60,862 bases of DNA, taken from assembly GCA_964503475.1 (NCBI GenBank), contig CAZCZU010000012.1, positions 1-60,862 of the forward strand, read 5' to 3'. Origin of the DNA: CAZCZU01 sp964503475 (GTDB lineage: Bacteria > Pseudomonadota > Zetaproteobacteria > Mariprofundales > Mariprofundaceae). Positions 16,917 to 25,597 of this stretch are shown here, piece by piece; position 1 is the stretch's first letter, and each line of letters opens with the position of its first letter. Under the pieces are notes generated by a model, which was given only the letters and a program-made list of their open reading frames with translations, had not been told where the DNA came from and made no database searches. The translations under genes were made by a program, and so were the position numbers.

Positions 16917-18251
16917 TCAACCCTTCATGCTCAGGGCATGCAGCCCCTTGAGCAGGTCGAAGGCACGCTGCAGCTGCACATCGCGCGTCAGGCGCTCCTG
17001 CATCTTCTCGGAGGGCTCGGCCATATCCTGCTTCGCCTTGTCGGCTTTCGGCTTCGCCTCATTGTGATTGCCGTTCTGCAGGTGCCCTTTCAGGTCGCGC
17101 TCGGAGATGCGGGTCAGCCTGGCATCGCCGTTCTCCTCCACCTTCAGCACCACCGGCTCGACCTTGATATCCGGCTCGATACCGGTCGCCTGAATCGAAC
17201 GACCACTCGGCGTGTAGTAGAGCGCCGTGGTTAGCTTGAAGGCGGTGTTATCCGGCAGCGGCACAATGCGCTGCACCGAGCCCTTGCCGAAGCTCTTGGT
17301 GCCGAGAAGCACGGCGCGGTGGTTATCCTGCAGCGCGCCACTGACGATCTCGGAAGCGGAGGCGGAACCATTGTTGATCAGCACCACCAGCGGCAGGCCG
17401 TTCAGCATATCGCCACTGGTCGTCTCGTAGTTCATGTTCTGGCCGACACGCGACTTGGTGCTGACAATGCCGCCTTTCTGCAGGAAGAGATCGGAGACAT
17501 CGATCGCCTGGTCGAGCAGGCCGCCCGGATTGTTGCGCAGGTCGAGTACCACGCCCTCCAGCTTGCCGTTCGAACGCTTCTTCAGCTCCTTGTACTGCTT
17601 CTCCAGCTCCTCGGCCGTATGCTCCTGGAACTGGGTGATACGCAGGTAGGCGTAGCCGGGCGACAGCATATCGCTCTTCACCGACTTGACGTGGATGACA
17701 TCGCGCACGATACGCACCTCAAGCGGCTTGCCCTCGCTTTCGCGGAAAATGGTCAGCGTAATCGAAGTGCCCGGCTTGCCGCGCATCTTCTTCACCGCTT
17801 CCGGCAGGGTCATGTCCTTGGCCAGCTCGCCGTCGATCTTGATGATCAGGTCACCCGCCTTCACACCGGCCCGGAAGGCCGGGGTATCCTCGATCGGAGA
17901 GACAATGCGGATACCGCCCTGGGCGGCCGAGATCTCAATGCCGAGGCCGCCGAACGCGCCGCTCGTCTCCTCCTGCATCTGCTTGAACTGTTCCTTGTTC
18001 ATGTAGGTGGAGTGCGGATCGAGGCTGGAGAGCATGCCCGCCAGCGCGCCGTCGATCAGCTTCTCGTCACTGACCGGCTCGACATAGGAGCGGCGCACGG
18101 CGTCCATGATTTCAGCAAACTTGTCCAGCTGCTGGTAATCGGTCGCGGCCGTCGCCTGCTTATAGCCGGTCGGATTCCAGGCCACGATCGCCGCTGCCAG
18201 AACCACCGTCGTACCCACGGACAACAGCATGCGCCTCATCTTCAAACTCAT
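16917..18251 (-). CDS. ctpA: C-terminal processing protease, S41 family (CtpA)
   Basis: A 444-residue periplasmic protease with an uncleaved or cleaved N-terminal signal (SLKMRRMLLSVGTTVVLAAA), a PDZ domain near 90-180 and an S41 catalytic domain. The catalytic Ser lies in NNGSASASE and the general-base Lys in TKSFGKGSVQ. ATG 18251 follows AAGGAGAG with four bases between. An ATG at 18272 is in frame but precedes that ribosome site. CtpA-type proteases trim envelope and peptidoglycan-related proteins. Confidence 0.94.
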   Translation of the reverse strand: MSLKMRRMLLSVGTTVVLAAAIVAWNPTGYKQATAATDYQQLDKFAEIMDAVRRSYVEPVSDEKLIDGALAGMLSSLDPHSTYMNKEQFKQMQEETSGAFGGLGIEISAAQGGIRIVSPIEDTPAFRAGVKAGDLIIKIDGELAKDMTLPEAVKKMRGKPGTSITLTIFRESEGKPLEVRIVRDVIHVKSVKSDMLSPGYAYLRITQFQEHTAEELEKQYKELKKRSNGKLEGVVLDLRNNPGGLLDQAIDVSDLFLQKGGIVSTKSRVGQNMNYETTSGDMLNGLPLVVLINNGSASASEIVSGALQDNHRAVLLGTKSFGKGSVQRIVPLPDNTAFKLTTALYYTPSGRSIQATGIEPDIKVEPVVLKVEENGDARLTRISERDLKGHLQNGNHNEAKPKADKAKQDMAEPSEKMQERLTRDVQLQRAFDLLKGLHALSMKG

Positions 18252-18273
18252 ATCGCTCTCCTTTTGCGTCATG

Positions 18274-18413
18274 GAAGTGCTGAGTCGTTCAGCACTTCAT
18301 GCGGGCTACGGACTGCCCGCCCAACATTGACGACGCAAGTCGTTGATTTTTTAAGCAAGGGCGAAAGCGTGTTTTGCCCTTGCGTCGCTGTTCACCGCCA
18401 GGAAGCCGGTGAA
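18274..18413 (+). repeat. Divergent multi-hairpin repeat, copy F
   Basis: Lies in the 181-bp gap between envC-like and ctpA. Hairpins occur at 18274-18298, 18301-18320, 18330-18343 and 18355-18383 (around GAAAGCGTGTTTT, like M3 of copy A). The last, at 18391-18413, has ttcaccg/cggtgaa arms with AGGA in the loop, like M4. The CCGCCCATGG palindrome of copies A-E is absent and there is one extra hairpin. I regard it as a distant family member. It could also be an independent attenuator for ctpA. Confidence 0.45.
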
Positions 18414-18432
18414 TCAGCACCTTTCAGCCAGC

Positions 18433-19581
18433 CTAGCGCCGGCACCACCGTGCCGGGTTGACCGGCTTGCCCTTGTCCCGCACCTCGAAATAGAGGCGGA
18501 CATCGTCGATCCAGCCGGTGGAGCCTGCCTCGGCCAACACTTCGCCGGGCTCCACCCAGTCGCCCAGCTGTTTATACAAGGCATCATTATGGGCATAGAT
18601 CGTCATGATGCCATCCCCGTGCTCGACAATCATCATCAGACCAAAGCCGCCGAACCAGTCGGCATAGCGCACCTGGCCCCCGGCAATAGCCCGCACCTTA
18701 CGCCCCTTGGCGCTCTGCGAGCGGGGTACAATCTGCACCCCCTCCAGGCGCGGCTGCCCATGCCCGGGACGCGAATGAAATCCTGCCGCAAGCTTGCCGT
18801 GCAGCGGCCAGGGCAGCTTACCGCGCAGCTTGCGCACCGACACGGGGCGTGCCGCCTTGTCGCTGGCCAGCAGTTGCAGGCCGTCGAGCAGGCGCTTGAG
18901 GGCCTGCTCCTGTTCGGCCAGTTCGCGATCGCGCTGCTTCTGCAGAGCCACATCACGACGCACCCGGGCCATCATCGCAGCCCTCGCCTTGCGCTTTTCG
19001 GCCAGCTCCGCCTCGGCTTTGCGCTTCTCGTCCCGCGCCACAGCCAGCTGCTGCTGCTTGGTATCGAGATCCCGCGCCACCTCGTCCAGTTGCAGCAGTA
19101 CGTTCTGCAAGCGCTCGCGATCGGATTGCTGCGCCTGCATCACGTGCTGCAACATATAACGGCGATGTGGCACCTCGGTGACCGGCACACCGGCCAGCAC
19201 ATCCAGCCAGCCGGGCTGATGGCGCGCCTGCTGCCATGCGGCCACCGATTCACCGATCATCTGGTGGCGCAGCGTCTCGCTCTCCTGCTGCAGCTTCGCC
19301 TGTTTGCGCTGCAGCGCCTGCAGCTCCCGCTTCACCTGCTGCCAGCGCTCCGTCACCTCGCGTGTCTGCCGCTGCGCCTCGACGCGAGCGCGATCCAGGC
19401 GCTGCAGCTCACGCCCCAAATCCCCCAGGCGGGCTTCCAGCCTGCTGCGCATGGCAGCGACCTGCTGGCGCTCCTTCTTGACCGCCGCCAGGCGTGCATC
19501 GACATCGCCGGCTGCCATAGCCGGCACGGCGAATGCCGAAAGCAGCAGCACGGCCATCAGGCCGGTCAGGTGTTTAATCAC
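18433..19581 (-). CDS. envC: EnvC-like murein hydrolase activator (degenerate M23/LytM)
   Basis: A 382-residue periplasmic protein with a signal peptide in residues 1-23, a long coiled coil of about 25-250 rich in Gln, Arg and Glu, and a C-terminal LytM domain. Zinc ligands are missing: the HxxxD site is replaced in the GHGQPRLEGVQI region and the last His is Tyr (RLYFEVRDKGK). As in E. coli EnvC it should activate amidases rather than cut peptidoglycan. It starts at GTG 19581, overlapping rlmH by 8 nt. Confidence 0.88.
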   Translation of the reverse strand: MIKHLTGLMAVLLLSAFAVPAMAAGDVDARLAAVKKERQQVAAMRSRLEARLGDLGRELQRLDRARVEAQRQTREVTERWQQVKRELQALQRKQAKLQQESETLRHQMIGESVAAWQQARHQPGWLDVLAGVPVTEVPHRRYMLQHVMQAQQSDRERLQNVLLQLDEVARDLDTKQQQLAVARDEKRKAEAELAEKRKARAAMMARVRRDVALQKQRDRELAEQEQALKRLLDGLQLLASDKAARPVSVRKLRGKLPWPLHGKLAAGFHSRPGHGQPRLEGVQIVPRSQSAKGRKVRAIAGGQVRYADWFGGFGLMMIVEHGDGIMTIYAHNDALYKQLGDWVEPGEVLAEAGSTGWIDDVRLYFEVRDKGKPVNPARWCRR

Positions 19582-20023
19582 GATGGTAGGGGTGCCCTTG
19601 CATGATACTGCAGGCCCGATAAAGCTGCTCGACCACCAGCACGCGTGCCAGCTGGTGCGGCAGGGTCAGTTTGGAGAGGCTCCAGCAGGCGGAGCTGGCC
19701 GCGCGCACCTCGTCGCTCACGCCGTTGGCTCCCCCGATCACGAAGTCGAGTTCGCCATTTCCCGGCAAGGCCTCGAAACGGGCCGCCCAGTCGCGGCTGC
19801 CCAGCACCTTGCCGCGCTCGTCGAAAAGAATAAATCCGGGGTGGGCATGTTTGAGGATATGGCGTGCCTCCTCCTGCTTGCGCTGGCTCACCTGCTTGCT
19901 GCGCCCCTCCGGCAACTCGACCACCTCGAAGGCAGCCATGCCCTTCAGGCGTTTGGCAAAGCGCGCCTCATACTCGCCCAGCTCGGCGGCAGCACGACCG
20001 ACGACGAGCAGGCGGAATCTCAT
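19574..20023 (-). CDS. rlmH: 23S rRNA (pseudouridine1915-N3)-methyltransferase RlmH
   Basis: A SPOUT methyltransferase of 149 residues, the normal size, that methylates pseudouridine 1915 in helix 69 of 23S rRNA. The SAM-binding knot is visible in DFVIGGANGVS and the C-terminal HQLARVLVVEQLYRA is highly conserved. It overlaps the rsfS stop by 4 nt (ATGA) and the envC-like start by 8 nt. Placement next to rsfS and nadD is common in proteobacteria. Confidence 0.96.
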   Translation of the reverse strand: MRFRLLVVGRAAAELGEYEARFAKRLKGMAAFEVVELPEGRSKQVSQRKQEEARHILKHAHPGFILFDERGKVLGSRDWAARFEALPGNGELDFVIGGANGVSDEVRAASSACWSLSKLTLPHQLARVLVVEQLYRACSIMQGHPYHRD

Positions 20024-20364
20024 TCAGGTGCGGGCCTCGCCCACAAACGCTCCAGCTGGAAGGTTTCGCGCACTTCCGGCAGGAAGAGATGCACCACCAC
20101 ATCGTCGAGATCGACCAGCAGCCACTCCAGCGCCTCCAGCCCCTCGACCCTGGCCGGAAGGCCATACGTGTGCGCCACCTCGGAGAGCCCCTGGGCCAGT
20201 GCTTTCAGCTGGCGATCCGTGCGGCCGGTGGCCAGCACGAAACGGTCGGCGTAGGCACACTTGCCGCGCACATCCATGACCACGATATCCTGGGCCTTCT
20301 TGTCTTCCAGCGCTTCGACCACCGCGGCGGTCATCGCCTCCACTCTATCCTGTGCATTCGTCAA
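20020..20364 (-). CDS. rsfS: Ribosome silencing factor RsfS
   Basis: A 114-residue protein of the RsfS/Iojap family that binds L14 and blocks subunit joining during starvation. Core motifs are DIVVMDVRG, YADRFVLATG and EWLLVDLDDVVVHLF. I place the start at TTG 20364, seven bases after AGGAG, since the longer frame upstream only reflects nadD. It overlaps the nadD 3' end between 20378 and the intergenic boundary very little and shares ATGA with rlmH. Confidence 0.93.
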   Translation of the reverse strand: MTNAQDRVEAMTAAVVEALEDKKAQDIVVMDVRGKCAYADRFVLATGRTDRQLKALAQGLSEVAHTYGLPARVEGLEALEWLLVDLDDVVVHLFLPEVRETFQLERLWARPAPE

Positions 20365-20377
20365 TGCTCTTCTCCTG

Positions 20378-21007
20378 TCAGCGGCCAGTTTGCCGGCCGT
20401 AAAAACACTCCACTTCACCGCGGATCGCCTCATCGACGAGACCCGCCAGCGATTCACCGGCCACGGCCCGGCGCCGCACCGTCGTCGCCGAAACCTGCGG
20501 CAACTCTGCTTCCACCATCACCACATGGCCAGCCGTAGCCGGAGGATGCTGTTGCCACCCGGGCAGCCCGATCTCGCGCCAGCCATCCGGCACCGCGGCA
20601 TGCGGTTCACCCTGGCGGCTGAATACGGCCATGTTGCACAGATCCCGATGCATCGGGTAGCCGACCCAGCCTTCAAGGCCTGCAAAGGCATCCATACCGA
20701 TCAGCCATAGCGGCACCTGCCCGGGATACTCGCCATGCATGCGGCGCAGCGTGTCGATGGTCGGCGACGGCACATCACGCCTCACTTCCCAGTCGCACAC
20801 CCTGATCCGCGCTTCATCGGCAAACATGGTCTCAAGCCAGCCCAGGCGACATGCGCCCGAGGCGCGGCCGGAGAGTTCGCGGTGCACCGGAATACCGGCC
20901 GGGATCACCCACAGCTCCTCCGGTGCAAGGATCGTCAGGGCCGCGCGCACCAGTGCCGCATGCCCCAGATGCGGCGGATCGAAGCTACCGCCGAACAGAG
21001 CGATCAC
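20378..21007 (-). CDS. nadD: Nicotinate-nucleotide adenylyltransferase
   Basis: Transfers AMP from ATP to nicotinate mononucleotide in NAD synthesis. The N-terminal GGSFDPPHLGH at 6-16 is the nucleotidyltransferase signature, and SATTVRRR near the C-terminus is the matching ISSTxIR element. At 209 residues the length is normal. It is followed closely by rsfS, a common arrangement. Repeat copy E separates it from proA. Confidence 0.95.
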   Translation of the reverse strand: MIALFGGSFDPPHLGHAALVRAALTILAPEELWVIPAGIPVHRELSGRASGACRLGWLETMFADEARIRVCDWEVRRDVPSPTIDTLRRMHGEYPGQVPLWLIGMDAFAGLEGWVGYPMHRDLCNMAVFSRQGEPHAAVPDGWREIGLPGWQQHPPATAGHVVMVEAELPQVSATTVRRRAVAGESLAGLVDEAIRGEVECFYGRQTGR

Positions 21008-21033
21008 TGATCACCTCTCCGCATTCTCCACCT

Positions 21034-21145
21034 CCGCCCATGGATGGGCGGCTGATGAGGCCCGGCTCATCTGTAAGGTATCGAACATCGTACTTTTCGA
21101 TACCGGGCAAGCAAAAAGCCAGGATGGCTTTTTGCGCATCAATCA
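21034..21145 (+). repeat. Four-hairpin intergenic repeat, isolated copy E
   Basis: M1 is CCGCCCATGGATGGGCGG at 21034-21051, a perfect palindrome. M2 pairs gatgag (21054-21059) with ctcatc (21066-21071). M3 spans 21077-21104 with ggtatcga/tcgatacc arms. M4 spans 21111-21135 with gcaaaaagcc/ggctttttgc arms around AGGAT. The tail gcgcatcaatcaacc reaches the proA stop. Only M1, the AGGA loop and the tail match the other copies in sequence; M2-M4 stems are new but still pair. Confidence 0.83.
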
Positions 21146-22411
21146 ACCTCGCACCTGGCCACTGCCCAGTACGATCCACTTCTGTGTCGTCAGCCCCTCA
21201 AGGCCGACCGGACCGCGCACATGCAGGCGATCGGTGGAGATGCCGATCTCCGCCCCCAGCCCGTATTCGAAACCGTCGGCGAAGCGGGTGCTGGCGTTCC
21301 ACATCACCGAGGCGGAATCGACCTCGCGCAGGAAACGCTGTCCGGCGGCATAATCGGCGGTGACGATGCTCTCGGTATGGCCCGAACCGTAGGCGGCGAT
21401 GTGTGCCATGGCATCATCGATCGTATCGACGACACGGATGGAGAGCACCGGTCCGAGATACTCCGTACCCCAGTCCGCATCGGTTGCGGCAACGATCGTG
21501 CGCCCCTCGGCCGCAGCCTGCGTCCGTGCACAGCCGCGCACCTCGACCCCCTTGGCCTGCAGGGCATCGACAATGGCCGGCAGCACTTCGGCCGCCTTCG
21601 CCTCATGCACCAGCAGCGTCTCCATGGCATTGCAGACGCCGTAGCGGTGGGTCTTGGCATTCAGGGCAATCGCCTCGGCCATCGCACTATCTGCCGCCGC
21701 ATCGATATAGACATGGCAGATGCCATCCAGATGCTTGATCACCGGTACGCGCGAATCGGCCGCCACGCGTTCGATCAGCGACTTGCCGCCGCGCGGAATA
21801 ATCACATCGACATACTGCTCGGCTGCCAGCATCGCCCCCACCAGGGCACGGTCGGTCGAATCCACCAGCTGTATCGCATCCTGAGGCAGGCCGGCATCGA
21901 CCAGGGCCCGGCGCAGGCAGCCGGCCACGGCCCGATTGGAGTGAATCGCCTCGGAGCCGCCGCGCAGGATGGCGGCATTGCCCGACTTCAGGCAAAGAGC
22001 GGCGGCATCGGCGGTCACGTTGGGACGCGACTCATAGATAATACCGATCACGCCCAGCGGCACGCGCATATGGCCCACCTGGATACCGGAGGGGCGGTAG
22101 ACCAGATCGCTGATCGCACCGACCGGATCGGGCAGGGCGGCGATCTGCTCCAGTCCCTCGGCCATCGCCTCGATGCGATCGCCGTTCAGTTCAAGGCGAT
22201 CCTTCAGCGCCGCATCCAGTCCGTTCTCCTCGGCCGCTTTCATATCCAGGGCATTGGCCGCCAGAATCTCGTTCGCATCGCGGCGCATTACGGCTGCGGC
22301 CAGCGTCAGGGCCCGGTTCTTGGCTGCCGTCTCGACGGTACGCATCGTGCACGAAGCTGCCCTGGCAGCAACACCCAGCTTCTCCATTACCGCTTTTGCA
22401 TCATTCGCCAT
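21143..22411 (-). CDS. proA: Gamma-glutamyl phosphate reductase
   Basis: Second enzyme of proline synthesis; reduces gamma-glutamyl phosphate to glutamate semialdehyde with NADPH. At 422 residues it has the usual length and aldehyde-dehydrogenase-like fold, with IYESRPNVTADAAALCLKSGN in the cofactor region and catalytic Cys in HRYGVCNAMETLL. It follows proB after 59 nt. Its stop touches the end of repeat copy E. Confidence 0.97.
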   Translation of the reverse strand: MANDAKAVMEKLGVAARAASCTMRTVETAAKNRALTLAAAVMRRDANEILAANALDMKAAEENGLDAALKDRLELNGDRIEAMAEGLEQIAALPDPVGAISDLVYRPSGIQVGHMRVPLGVIGIIYESRPNVTADAAALCLKSGNAAILRGGSEAIHSNRAVAGCLRRALVDAGLPQDAIQLVDSTDRALVGAMLAAEQYVDVIIPRGGKSLIERVAADSRVPVIKHLDGICHVYIDAAADSAMAEAIALNAKTHRYGVCNAMETLLVHEAKAAEVLPAIVDALQAKGVEVRGCARTQAAAEGRTIVAATDADWGTEYLGPVLSIRVVDTIDDAMAHIAAYGSGHTESIVTADYAAGQRFLREVDSASVMWNASTRFADGFEYGLGAEIGISTDRLHVRGPVGLEGLTTQKWIVLGSGQVRG

Positions 22412-22470
22412 CTTGCATCTCCATACTCATCCATCGGAAAAGGGCCGTATCGATCCGACAATCGTCCGGC

Positions 22471-23601
22471 TCAGCGCTCCACCAGCACCAGGTTGTCGCG
22501 GTGCACCACCGAGGTGAAATCGACATAGCCGAGTACCGACTCGATATCGGAGCTGTTCACGCCCACCAGCATGCGCAGCTCGTCGGCATTGTAGTTGGCC
22601 AGCCCGCGCGCAATCACCCCTTCGGGCCCCGCGATTTCAACACATTCGCCCTTGTCGAACCACCCTTCCAGCTGCTGCATGCCGATCGGCAGCAGGCTGC
22701 TGCCCTCCTCGACAATGGCGCGCGCAGCGCCGGCATCGACACGGATGGTTCCGGCCGGGCGCAGCAGCTCGGCGATCCAGTGCTGGCGCCGGGACTGCCG
22801 GTTCTCACCGCACAGAAACAGGGTGCCGGCATCGTCGCCGGCCATCAGCGCATCGAGTGCACCCTCTTCGTGACCACTGACAATGGCTGCCGCCACACCG
22901 CCGCGCACCGAAATACGCGCCGCCTTCAGCTTGCTGACCATACCGCCGGTACCGAATTCGCTGCCGGCATCGCCCGCCATGGCCATGACGGCGGAGGAGA
23001 GCGATTCGACCACGGACTGGCGGGTCGCCTCCGGATGGCTGGCGGGATTGCGGTCGTACAGCCCGTCGACATCGGTCATCATCACCAGCAGATCGGCATT
23101 GATCACCAGGCTGACGAGCGCGCCCAGCGTGTCGTTGTCGCCGAACTTGATCTCCTCGACCACCACGGTGTCGTTCTCGTTGACGATCGGCACCACGCCG
23201 GCCGAAAAGAGGGTTTCGCTGGTATTGCTGGCATTGAGATAGCGCCTGCGATGGCGCAGGTCGTCGCGGGTAAGCAGCATCTGCGCCACCTGCAGGTCAT
23301 GGGCGGCGAAGGCCTGGCGATAGGCCTGCATCAGCCAGGGCTGACCGAGGGCCGCTGCCGCCTGCTTCTCGTGCACGGAGAGGCTGCGCCCCATCCAGCC
23401 CAGATGCACCCGCCCCAGCGCCACGGCACCGGAGGAGACAAGGCAGACCTCGATACCGGCCGCGCGCAGTCGCGCCACCTGGGCCGCAATCCGTTCCACC
23501 ATCGCCATGCGCACACCGGCATCGGCATCGGTGAGCAGTGCACTGCCCACCTTGATCACCATGCGCCGCACTGACGAAAGATCATTGCGGCTGCGGATCA
23601 T
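22471..23601 (-). CDS. proB: Glutamate 5-kinase with PUA domain
   Basis: First and feedback-controlled enzyme of proline synthesis. The 376 residues comprise an amino-acid-kinase domain (RRMVIKVGSALLT at the start, VSSGAVALGR, NENDTV, FGDNDTLGALVS) and a C-terminal PUA domain (about 280-370). It overlaps obgE by 4 nt (ATGA) and precedes proA, so obgE-proB-proA form a transcription unit, as in many proteobacteria. Confidence 0.97.
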   Translation of the reverse strand: MIRSRNDLSSVRRMVIKVGSALLTDADAGVRMAMVERIAAQVARLRAAGIEVCLVSSGAVALGRVHLGWMGRSLSVHEKQAAAALGQPWLMQAYRQAFAAHDLQVAQMLLTRDDLRHRRRYLNASNTSETLFSAGVVPIVNENDTVVVEEIKFGDNDTLGALVSLVINADLLVMMTDVDGLYDRNPASHPEATRQSVVESLSSAVMAMAGDAGSEFGTGGMVSKLKAARISVRGGVAAAIVSGHEEGALDALMAGDDAGTLFLCGENRQSRRQHWIAELLRPAGTIRVDAGAARAIVEEGSSLLPIGMQQLEGWFDKGECVEIAGPEGVIARGLANYNADELRMLVGVNSSDIESVLGYVDFTSVVHRDNLVLVER

Positions 23602-24614
23602 GCCTCCCGCTCCTCGCTGTGCAGCGCCTTCACCCGGGTGTAGATGTCGCGCAGCAGAGGCTTCACCCCTTCGCCGGTGACGGCCGAAACGGGATAGACG
23701 GGCAGCCCCAGCTTATCGGCCTCGGCATACACCTCGTCGCGGAACTCCTCGGGCAGGGCGTCGATCTTGTTCAGCACCAGCAGGCGGGGCTTCTGCATCA
23801 CCCCTTTGCCATACCCCTTCAGTTCATGCTCCACCTCGTGAAACTGATCCGAAATGCTGATCCCTTCGGGATGGGCCACATCGACCAGATGCAGCAGCAG
23901 GCGGGTGCGCTCGACATGGCGCAGGAAACGATCGCCCAGCCCCTTGCCCTCATGCGCCCCCAGAATCAGGCCGGGGATATCGGCCACGACAAAGCCGTCG
24001 CCATCGTCCATGAACACCTGCCCCAGTGCGGGGGCCAGGGTGGTAAAGGGATAATTGGCGATCTTGGGACGGGCATTGGAGATGCGCGAAATGAAGGTGG
24101 ACTTGCCGGCATTGGGCAGCCCCACCAGGCCGACATCGGCCATCGACTTCAGCTCCAGGAAACGGATACCACCCTCGCCCTCCTCGCCGGGCTGGGCATA
24201 ACGGGGGGCACGGTTGGTACTGGTGGCGAAGTTGGCATTGCCCAGGCCGCCGTTGCCGCCGCGGGCCAGCACGATCTGCTGGCCGTTATGCGTCAGGTCG
24301 GCAACGATGCTGCCCTCCTCGTCGCGTACCACGGTGCCGACGGGCACCAGCATGTGCACATCCTTGCCCTTGCGCCCGTGACGATCCTTGCCCATGCCGG
24401 ACTTGCCATTCTCGGCAAAGACGCGCTTGCGCAGGTAGAGCTCCTGCAGCGTGTTCTTATCGTGGCTCGCTTCGAGGATGACATGGCCGCCACGGCCGCC
24501 ATCGCCGCCGTCGGGGCCACCCTTGGGAATATATTTTTCGCGCCGGAACGATACACAGCCAGCGCCGCCGTTACCGGCACGCACCTCGATTCTTACTTCA
24601 TCAATAAACCGCAT
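23598..24614 (-). CDS. obgE: GTPase ObgE/CgtA
   Basis: Essential Obg GTPase associated with the large ribosomal subunit. From ATG 24614 it has 338 residues: a Gly-rich Obg fold (1-158), a GTPase domain with GLPNAGKST (P-loop), DIPG, NKID, and a short C-terminus. The open frame reaches 24647, but MRFIDEVRIEVRAGNGGAG is the canonical N-terminus. A terminator separates it from rpmA, so obgE needs its own promoter or read-through. Confidence 0.97.
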   Translation of the reverse strand: MRFIDEVRIEVRAGNGGAGCVSFRREKYIPKGGPDGGDGGRGGHVILEASHDKNTLQELYLRKRVFAENGKSGMGKDRHGRKGKDVHMLVPVGTVVRDEEGSIVADLTHNGQQIVLARGGNGGLGNANFATSTNRAPRYAQPGEEGEGGIRFLELKSMADVGLVGLPNAGKSTFISRISNARPKIANYPFTTLAPALGQVFMDDGDGFVVADIPGLILGAHEGKGLGDRFLRHVERTRLLLHLVDVAHPEGISISDQFHEVEHELKGYGKGVMQKPRLLVLNKIDALPEEFRDEVYAEADKLGLPVYPVSAVTGEGVKPLLRDIYTRVKALHSEEREA

Positions 24615-24645
24615 CTGTTTCCGCCCGGCTTTCCTGTTTTCAAAC

Positions 24646-24672
24646 AAAAAGAGGGTGCGTTACCGCACCCTC
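24646..24672 (-). terminator. Terminator between rpmA and obgE
   Basis: A 9-10 bp stem (gagggtgcg/cgcaccctc, 24651-24672) with a four-base loop, followed on the minus strand by five T residues. A T-run on the other side makes it symmetrical, but no plus-strand gene ends here. It should end most transcription from the ribosomal protein genes. Confidence 0.85.
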
Positions 24673-24699
24673 TTTTTCAACCATCAAAGCGTCTGCTGA

Positions 24700-24948
24700 T
24701 CAGCTGACGACACGAACCGTCGTACGGCCTGCACGCTTGAAGTACTCCACCTGACCGTCGGTCAGAGCGAAAAGGGTGTGATCCTTGCCGCAACCCACGT
24801 TGTCGCCCGGGCGAATCTTGGTGCCGCGCTGGCGAACCAGGATGTTGCCTGCGATCACGGCCTGACCGCCGTACTTCTTCACGCCAAGGCGCTTGGAATT
24901 GGAATCGCGTCCGTTCTTGGAGGAACCGCCTGCCTTTTTATGTGCCAT
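24700..24948 (-). CDS. rpmA: 50S ribosomal protein L27
   Basis: An 82-residue L27 with the standard N-terminus MAHKKAGGSSKNGRDSNSKR, which reaches toward the peptidyl transferase centre. No Firmicutes-type N-terminal extension is present. It starts three bases after rplU and is followed by a strong terminator. Confidence 0.98.
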   Translation of the reverse strand: MAHKKAGGSSKNGRDSNSKRLGVKKYGGQAVIAGNILVRQRGTKIRPGDNVGCGKDHTLFALTDGQVEYFKRAGRTTVRVVS

Positions 24949-24951
24949 GAC

Positions 24952-25305
24952 TTACTCCTTGTCGGCCGCGGCCTCAGCCTTCTTGGCTGCAGCGCGGGGC
25001 TTGGAAATCTTCTCGATCTGAACCGCGGTGAACTCCTGGCGGTGACCCTTGGTCAGCTGGGAGTGCTTGCGGCGACGCTTCTTGAAGATAACAATCTTCT
25101 TGTCCTTGGCCTGATCCTTGACCACGGCAGTTACCTTGGCCTTGGCAGCATCGGCGCCAACCTTGATGGCGTCGCCTTCGCCGAACAGCAGAACGTCGTC
25201 GAAAGTTACTTTTTTGCCGACTTCAGCATCCAGTTTCGCAATGCGGAGGGTATCACCCTCCTCCACACGATACTGCTTGCCGCCGGTACGAATCACTGCG
25301 TACAT
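24952..25305 (-). CDS. rplU: 50S ribosomal protein L21
   Basis: A 117-residue L21 starting MYAVIRTGGKQYRV, with KKRRRKHSQLTKGHRQEFTA in the conserved RNA-binding region. A lysine/alanine-rich tail of about ten residues extends past the usual E. coli length. It lies between rpmE and rpmA in one unit. Confidence 0.98.
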   Translation of the reverse strand: MYAVIRTGGKQYRVEEGDTLRIAKLDAEVGKKVTFDDVLLFGEGDAIKVGADAAKAKVTAVVKDQAKDKKIVIFKKRRRKHSQLTKGHRQEFTAVQIEKISKPRAAAKKAEAAADKE

Positions 25306-25323
25306 ATCGCTCTCCAGTTCTTC

Positions 25324-25536
25324 TTACGCAGCCTTGCCAGGCTTGCCGTATTTCTTATAGAAGCGCTCAACACGGCCCTCGGTATCCACAATCTTCTGCT
25401 TGCCCGTATAGAACGGATGGCAAGCCGAGCAGATCTCCACATGGATATCGCCGCGGGTCGAACGCGTCTCGAATGTATTGCCGCAGGAACAAGTTACCTT
25501 GGACACTGCGTATTCAGGGTGAATGCCAGCTTTCAC
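25324..25536 (-). CDS. rpmE: 50S ribosomal protein L31
   Basis: A 70-residue L31 of the zinc-binding type: CSCGN and CSACHPFYTGKQK provide the Cys ligands. The start is GTG 25536, six bases after GGGAG. It is the first gene of the rpmE-rplU-rpmA unit. Zinc-type L31 is usually the replete-condition form, and no zinc-free paralogue is in this window. Confidence 0.97.
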   Translation of the reverse strand: MKAGIHPEYAVSKVTCSCGNTFETRSTRGDIHVEICSACHPFYTGKQKIVDTEGRVERFYKKYGKPGKAA

Positions 25537-25568
25537 TTTGCTACTCCCGTTGTTTTGAAAGGGCGCGA

Positions 25569-25597
25569 TTTATACTCAGAACGCGTCCAAATAGCAA
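25569..25597 (-). promoter_or_regulatory. Candidate sigma-70 promoter for rpmE-rplU-rpmA
   Basis: On the minus strand, -35 TTGCTA (25597-25592) and -10 TATAAA (25574-25569) are separated by 17 nt, about 32 nt before the rpmE start codon. Confidence 0.6.

Noticed and set aside
18433..19581. Active M23 endopeptidase
   Set aside because: The zinc-binding His residues of the LytM site are replaced, so an EnvC-type activator role fits better.
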